A DNA stretch of 64,000 bases from Actinomycetota bacterium (lineage in GTDB: Bacteria; Actinomycetota; Actinomycetes; S36-B12), in NCBI GenBank assembly GCA_030645615.1, contig JAUSNB010000054.1, positions 95,963 to 159,962 of the forward strand, written 5' to 3'. Under the pieces are notes generated by a model. That model made no database searches, was not told the DNA's origin, and saw nothing but the letters and a program-made list of their open reading frames with translations. Positions 61,099 through 64,000 of the stretch are shown in pieces (within the stretch, counting starts at the first letter, position 1; every line of letters begins with the position of its first letter). The translations under genes and the position numbers were made by a program.

Positions 61099-61844
61099 GT
61101 GGCGCGCTCCACGGTCGATTGCCACCAGTCCGCGAGCCGGTCGGCGGCCTGGGCGTCGTCGCGGCCCTCCATGCGGATCACGACGGACGGCAGCGCGGCC
61201 AGCCGCAGGTGCTCGTCGAATACCGCCCCGGGATCGGGGTCGGCAGTCGCGGCGGGCGCGAGCGCACCGCGGAGCATCAGTGTGGCGGCCCGCTCGAACC
61301 GCCGCGCGCCGGCGAGTTCGTCGAGGGCCTCCTCGTCCGGCCGCTGCCGCACGACGTGGGCGATGGCGGCGACCTGCACCGGCTCGAGCCGGCGCGGCAG
61401 GTCCACCGCGATGGCCGTGGATCCCGCGCGCACGGGGGTGCCGGCCACGCCTGCCTGCTCGGCGCGACGCCGGGGGACGAGGATCGGCGCCTGGCGCGGG
61501 TGGGCCACGAGGGTCCCGTCCACCCATCGGGTGGGGGCCGGCCGGTCGGACACGACGAGGAAGCGCTGCCGAGAAAGGCCGAGGAGCGTCGCGGCCACGT
61601 CGTCGGGCTCGCCGGTGACCAGCAGGCCGCGGTCGCCGCGGCTCAGGGACGCGGAGTTGGCCAGCGCGAACCCCCGGTGCGCCCACGACAGCAGGCCCGC
61701 CCAGCCATGGCGCAGGGCAGCGGCCCCATCGGCCCGGTCCGGCCGGCACGAGATCTCGCCGTCGGCGGTGACCTCCACCGTCCCTAGGTCAGGGAAGGAG
61801 CCCGTCCAGGTGGCCGACTCGCGGTCAAGGGCAGGCCCGGGCAC
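61095..61844 (-). CDS. Degenerate HprK-like protein
   Basis: 249 residues. Between about 58 and 100 it keeps the HprK layout: NSASL in place of the His-Ala-Ser block, a GLLVTGEP strand-turn in place of the P-loop but without GxGKST, and FLVVSD in place of LLxDD. ATP binding is therefore doubtful, and it may be a regulatory or scaffolding partner of the fusion protein, whose start overlaps its stop. Remaining sequence is Ala/Arg/Pro-rich with no further motif. Starts with GTG, 6 nt after TATCCT. Confidence 0.6.
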   Translation of the reverse strand: MPGPALDRESATWTGSFPDLGTVEVTADGEISCRPDRADGAAALRHGWAGLLSWAHRGFALANSASLSRGDRGLLVTGEPDDVAATLLGLSRQRFLVVSDRPAPTRWVDGTLVAHPRQAPILVPRRRAEQAGVAGTPVRAGSTAIAVDLPRRLEPVQVAAIAHVVRQRPDEEALDELAGARRFERAATLMLRGALAPAATADPDPGAVFDEHLRLAALPSVVIRMEGRDDAQAADRLADWWQSTVERAT

Positions 61845-61850
61845 ACGGTC

Positions 61851-61856
61851 AGGATA
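61851..61856 (-). promoter_or_regulatory. Putative leaderless -10 box for the HprK-like/sulfotransferase/ABC operon
   Basis: TATCCT on the minus strand, 6 nt before the GTG at 61844. Confidence 0.45.
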
Positions 61857-61887
61857 GGCGGCAGGGGGGACCGGGCCGTCGCTCGAG

Positions 61888-61916
61888 ATGAAGAAGCCGG
61901 CCGGCGCGGCTAAAAT
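61888..61916 (+). promoter_or_regulatory. Putative promoter of the first glycine-rich gene
   Basis: ATGAAG at 61888-61893 and TAAAAT at 61911-61916 with 17-bp spacing; the AT-rich -10 stands out in this GC-rich DNA. A GAGGGGG tract precedes the ATG at 61957. Confidence 0.45.
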
Positions 61917-61956
61917 GTGGATGACACCGGATAAGCCCTAGTGAGGGGGTCGGGCC

Positions 61957-63237
61957 ATGGCGGCTGCCACCAATCGGCACCGTGCGCTCGCGCGCGTACT
62001 CGCGGTCGCCGTTGGGTCGCTGGCGCTCGTGGGCGGCGTCCTCCTCGCTCCGATGTCCCCGGCGACCGCCCTGACGACCATCTGCAACGCCACTGGCGGG
62101 ATCACCACCGACTCCGGCGGCTACCGGATCCACACCTTCACCGGTGCCGGGACCTTCACCCCGCATGCATCCATGTCGGTCGAGTACCTCGTCGTCGGCG
62201 GCGGCGGTGGTGGCGGCGGCGCGGCCACCAACCGCGCCGGCGGCGGCGGAGGCGGCGGCGACGTTGCCACCGGCACGGTGTCCGTCACCGGAGGCTCGGG
62301 TCAGGCCGTCACGGTCGGCGCCGCGGGATCCGCCGGCAGCGGGTCGACGACCGCCGGCGGCACCGGCGGGTCCAGCTCCATCGGCGCCCTCGTCACGGCG
62401 ACGGGCGGCGGCGGCGGCGGCGCCGGTGGCACCACGATCAACGGGCAGAACGGCTCGTCCGGCGGCGGCGGCGGTGGGAACAACAGCGCCGACGCCACCG
62501 GCGGCACGGGTTCCGCGGGAACCAACGGCGGTGGCGGCTTCACCGGCGCGGCCAACGCCAACCGGGTCGGCGGCGGTGGCGGCGGCGACACGGTCGCAGG
62601 GTCCAACGGCATCCCGACGTCGAGCGCCGGCGGTGCCGGGGGAACCGGCCGGTCCAGTTCGATCTCCGGGACTTCGGTGACCTATGGCGGTGGTGGCGGC
62701 GGCGGCGGGCGCACGACCGGCGGTGCCGGCGGCTCTGGCGGCGGCGGGGCCGGAGGCGCAGCCGTCAACGGCACGGCGGGCACGGCCAATACCGGCGGCG
62801 GCGGCGGCGGGGCCGGCAATGCCAGCGGCACGGCCCGCGTGGGCGCGGCGGGAGGCACCGGCATCGTCATCATCCGGTACCTGAAGAACTCGGGGTGTGC
62901 ATCCGCGCCGGCAGCCTCCCTCAGCAGCCCGACCCTGTCGTGGACCGCGCCGTCCTACATGCCGACTGGCCAGTCCCTCGCCTCGTACACCGTTGTCTAC
63001 CGGCTTGCCGCGTCCTCGGCGCTGTGGGGGATCTACGCCCGCGGATCCACCGGGACGAGCATCAACGTCTCGGGTGCGACGATCAGCGCCTGCACGACCG
63101 GCAACTCGGGGTGGACCTGCGTGCTCGGCAACGGGAACCTGGTCAGCGGCCAGACCTACGCCTTCCGGGTCTACGCCCGGTCGAACTACCCCACCTTCGG
63201 AGCGATGAGCACGGCCGCCAACTACACCGCCCCGTAG
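61957..63237 (+). CDS. Secreted glycine-rich protein with C-terminal FN3-like domain
   Basis: 426 residues. A signal peptide covers about 1-40 (ending near PATALTT). Then a conserved opening (HTFTGAGTFTP, YLVVGGG) leads to a glycine-rich repeat domain from about 72 to 300, with many runs of Gly interrupted by Ala, Thr and Ser; the last ~110 residues are fibronectin-III-like (SLSSPTLSWTAPSYM, YRLAASSALW, YAFRVYARS). Probably cell-surface. The gene next to it shares the N-terminal plan. Confidence 0.85.
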   Translation: MAAATNRHRALARVLAVAVGSLALVGGVLLAPMSPATALTTICNATGGITTDSGGYRIHTFTGAGTFTPHASMSVEYLVVGGGGGGGGAATNRAGGGGGGGDVATGTVSVTGGSGQAVTVGAAGSAGSGSTTAGGTGGSSSIGALVTATGGGGGGAGGTTINGQNGSSGGGGGGNNSADATGGTGSAGTNGGGGFTGAANANRVGGGGGGDTVAGSNGIPTSSAGGAGGTGRSSSISGTSVTYGGGGGGGGRTTGGAGGSGGGGAGGAAVNGTAGTANTGGGGGGAGNASGTARVGAAGGTGIVIIRYLKNSGCASAPAASLSSPTLSWTAPSYMPTGQSLASYTVVYRLAASSALWGIYARGSTGTSINVSGATISACTTGNSGWTCVLGNGNLVSGQTYAFRVYARSNYPTFGAMSTAANYTAP

Positions 63238-63259
63238 CCCCGTAGCCCCGTAGCCCCGT
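63229..63259. repeat. 8-bp tandem repeat over the stop codon
   Basis: About 3.9 copies of GCCCCGTA. The first copy contains the stop codon (TAG, 63235-63237) of the glycine-rich gene, so slippage could add in-frame or out-of-frame codons. Followed by an imperfect GC hairpin. Confidence 0.7.
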
Positions 63260-63311
63260 CACCGGGCCGTCTGGCCGGTCTGGGGTATGACGCGGGGCGC
63301 GGCTGTACGTG

Positions 63312-63340
63312 TTGCGACAACGGGCTTACAGTGGTAGTAG
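63312..63340 (+). promoter_or_regulatory. Possible promoter of the second glycine-rich gene
   Basis: TTGCGA at 63312-63317 and TAGTAG at 63335-63340, 17 bp apart; GGGAGG at 63363-63368 is a good Shine-Dalgarno for the ATG at 63373. Confidence 0.35.
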
Positions 63341-63372
63341 TCCCAGCCGCCGAGTCCCGGACGGGAGGTCGC

Positions 63373-64000
63373 ATGCGCAAGGCCTGGTTTGCCCTCCTCG
63401 TGGTCGCGTCGCTCGCGTCCACCGGGCTCCTGCTCGCAATTCCGGCACCCCTGGCAACGGCCGCGGCCCCGGCGAACTGCACCGCCACCGGCGGGACCAT
63501 CACCACGATCAAGGACTCCAACGGCATCTTCTACAACGTCCACACCTTCACCGCGAGCGGCACCTTCACGCCGGCCACGTCGGTCGATGTGGACTACCTG
63601 GTCGTCGGCGCGGGCGGCGGCGGCGGCGGCGGCCGCAGCGGCAACAACGCCAACCGTGGTGCGGGTGGTGGCGGCGGCTCCGGTGCCGTGGTGTCCGGTT
63701 CGAGCCTGACCCTCTCGTCGGCGCAGGCCATCACCGTCGGGACGGCGGGGGCCATAGGCACCGTCACGGCGAACGGCGGCACGGGCACCGCCAGCAGCAT
63801 CGCCGCCTTGGTCTCGGCGGCCGGTGGTGGCGGCGGTGGCTCGGCGGGGCACCTGGACAACGGCGGCAACGGGGCATCCGGCGGCGGCGGCTCCGGCGGC
63901 GACACCGCCGGCAGTGGCGGGACCGCCAGCGCGGGCAACGCTGGCTCGGCGGGCACCCTGAGCGCAACCGGGACCATCCGGGCCGGCGGCGGAGGCGGCG
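63373..64000 (+). CDS. Secreted glycine-rich protein, 3' truncated by window end
   Basis: 209 residues visible; no stop before base 64000. A signal peptide (about 1-31, FALLVVASLASTGLLLAIPA) is followed by NCTATGGTIT, HTFTASGTFTP and YLVVGAGGGGG, the same plan as the preceding gene, then Gly/Ala/Ser/Thr repeats. The C-terminal part lies outside the window, so an FN3 domain cannot be confirmed. Strong ribosome site GGGAGG 4 nt before ATG. Confidence 0.85.
   Translation, partial: MRKAWFALLVVASLASTGLLLAIPAPLATAAAPANCTATGGTITTIKDSNGIFYNVHTFTASGTFTPATSVDVDYLVVGAGGGGGGGRSGNNANRGAGGGGGSGAVVSGSSLTLSSAQAITVGTAGAIGTVTANGGTGTASSIAALVSAAGGGGGGSAGHLDNGGNGASGGGGSGGDTAGSGGTASAGNAGSAGTLSATGTIRAGGGGG

Noticed and set aside
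47186..61844. RiPP/lasso peptide cluster
   Set aside because: No lasso cyclase, B2-type protease or plausible precursor ORF was found; only PqqD, HprK-like and NTP_transf_5 parts are present.
61888..61941. A 17-codon ORF (MKKPAGAAKMWMTPDKP) before the first glycine-rich gene
   Set aside because: It has no ribosome site and overlaps the likely promoter (TAAAAT); no resemblance to a RiPP leader and not near the PqqD gene.
63229..63259. CCCCGTA repeat as a CRISPR or regulatory array
   Set aside because: Unit is 8 bp without spacers and sits on a stop codon; best read as a simple tandem repeat.
1..64000. tRNA, rRNA, CRISPR arrays, IS elements or prophage
   Set aside because: No cloverleaf-like T-arm, repeat-spacer array, transposase, integrase or phage structural gene was seen by eye.

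Overview
The window is a high-GC, gene-dense bacterial chromosome segment, most likely from an actinomycete (phylum Actinomycetota). Supporting signs are frequent GTG and TTG starts, GTGA/ATGA start-stop overlaps, many apparently leaderless genes (a TANNNT box 6-7 nt before the start codon), and typical actinobacterial families: DUF3159, DUF305, a DUF6153-like protein, a DUF5130-like protein, group II truncated haemoglobin, Nei-type glycosylase and M1 PepN. The order cannot be fixed from sequence alone. No tRNA, rRNA, CRISPR, insertion sequence or integrase gene was seen, and no gap between genes exceeds about 300 bp.

Layout. (1) 1-28.05 kb is mostly housekeeping: the 3' part of ettA, a thioesterase, a seven-gene minus-strand run (prolyl oligopeptidase, MscS channel, DUF2867 oxidoreductase, GlbO globin, GH13 alpha-glucosidase, GCS2 ligase, M20 amidohydrolase), an amidase and malQ, a DUF305/DUF6153-like pair, pepN, a DCC thiol protein, a Nei glycosylase, a cysteine desulfurase-like enzyme, a sulfite-oxidase-type molybdoenzyme with its cytochrome b, rsgA and small proteins. 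(2) 27.4-46.0 kb is an exopolysaccharide or surface-glycan locus: LMW tyrosine phosphatase, Wzc-like BY-kinase with a tyrosine-rich tail, Wzy-like polymerase, several glycosyltransferases, TylF-like and FkbM methyltransferases, nucleotidyltransferases, an O-acyltransferase, an initiating phosphoglycosyl transferase, an ABC flippase-type exporter and a DUF4012 protein. (3) 46.1-57.6 kb holds an OmpA-like surface protein, an NTP_transf_5 nucleotidyltransferase, a GT-C-like membrane protein, and a tightly overlapped plus-strand set: methyltransferase, HAD-nucleotidyltransferase fusion, CofD/YvcK-GT2 fusion, DPM1-like GT2, radical SAM enzyme, epimerase and PqqD-like protein. (4) 57.7-61.8 kb, minus strand, encodes a degenerate HprK-like protein, a sulfotransferase-HprK fusion and an ABC exporter. 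(5) 61.9-64 kb has two glycine-rich secreted proteins, the second cut by the window end.

The genes of regions 2-4 plausibly make, activate, polymerise, decorate (methyl, acyl, perhaps sulfate) and export one or more cell-surface glycoconjugates. The most unusual content is a set of multidomain fusions: nucleotidyltransferase-HAD-aminoglycoside-kinase-like, HAD-nucleotidyltransferase with a four-cysteine linker, CofD/YvcK-glycosyltransferase, and sulfotransferase-HprK. Together with a PqqD protein and an NTP_transf_5 protein they are the best candidate here for an undescribed glycoconjugate or peptide-modifying pathway. Product assignments are by recognition of motifs and families; no database search was run.
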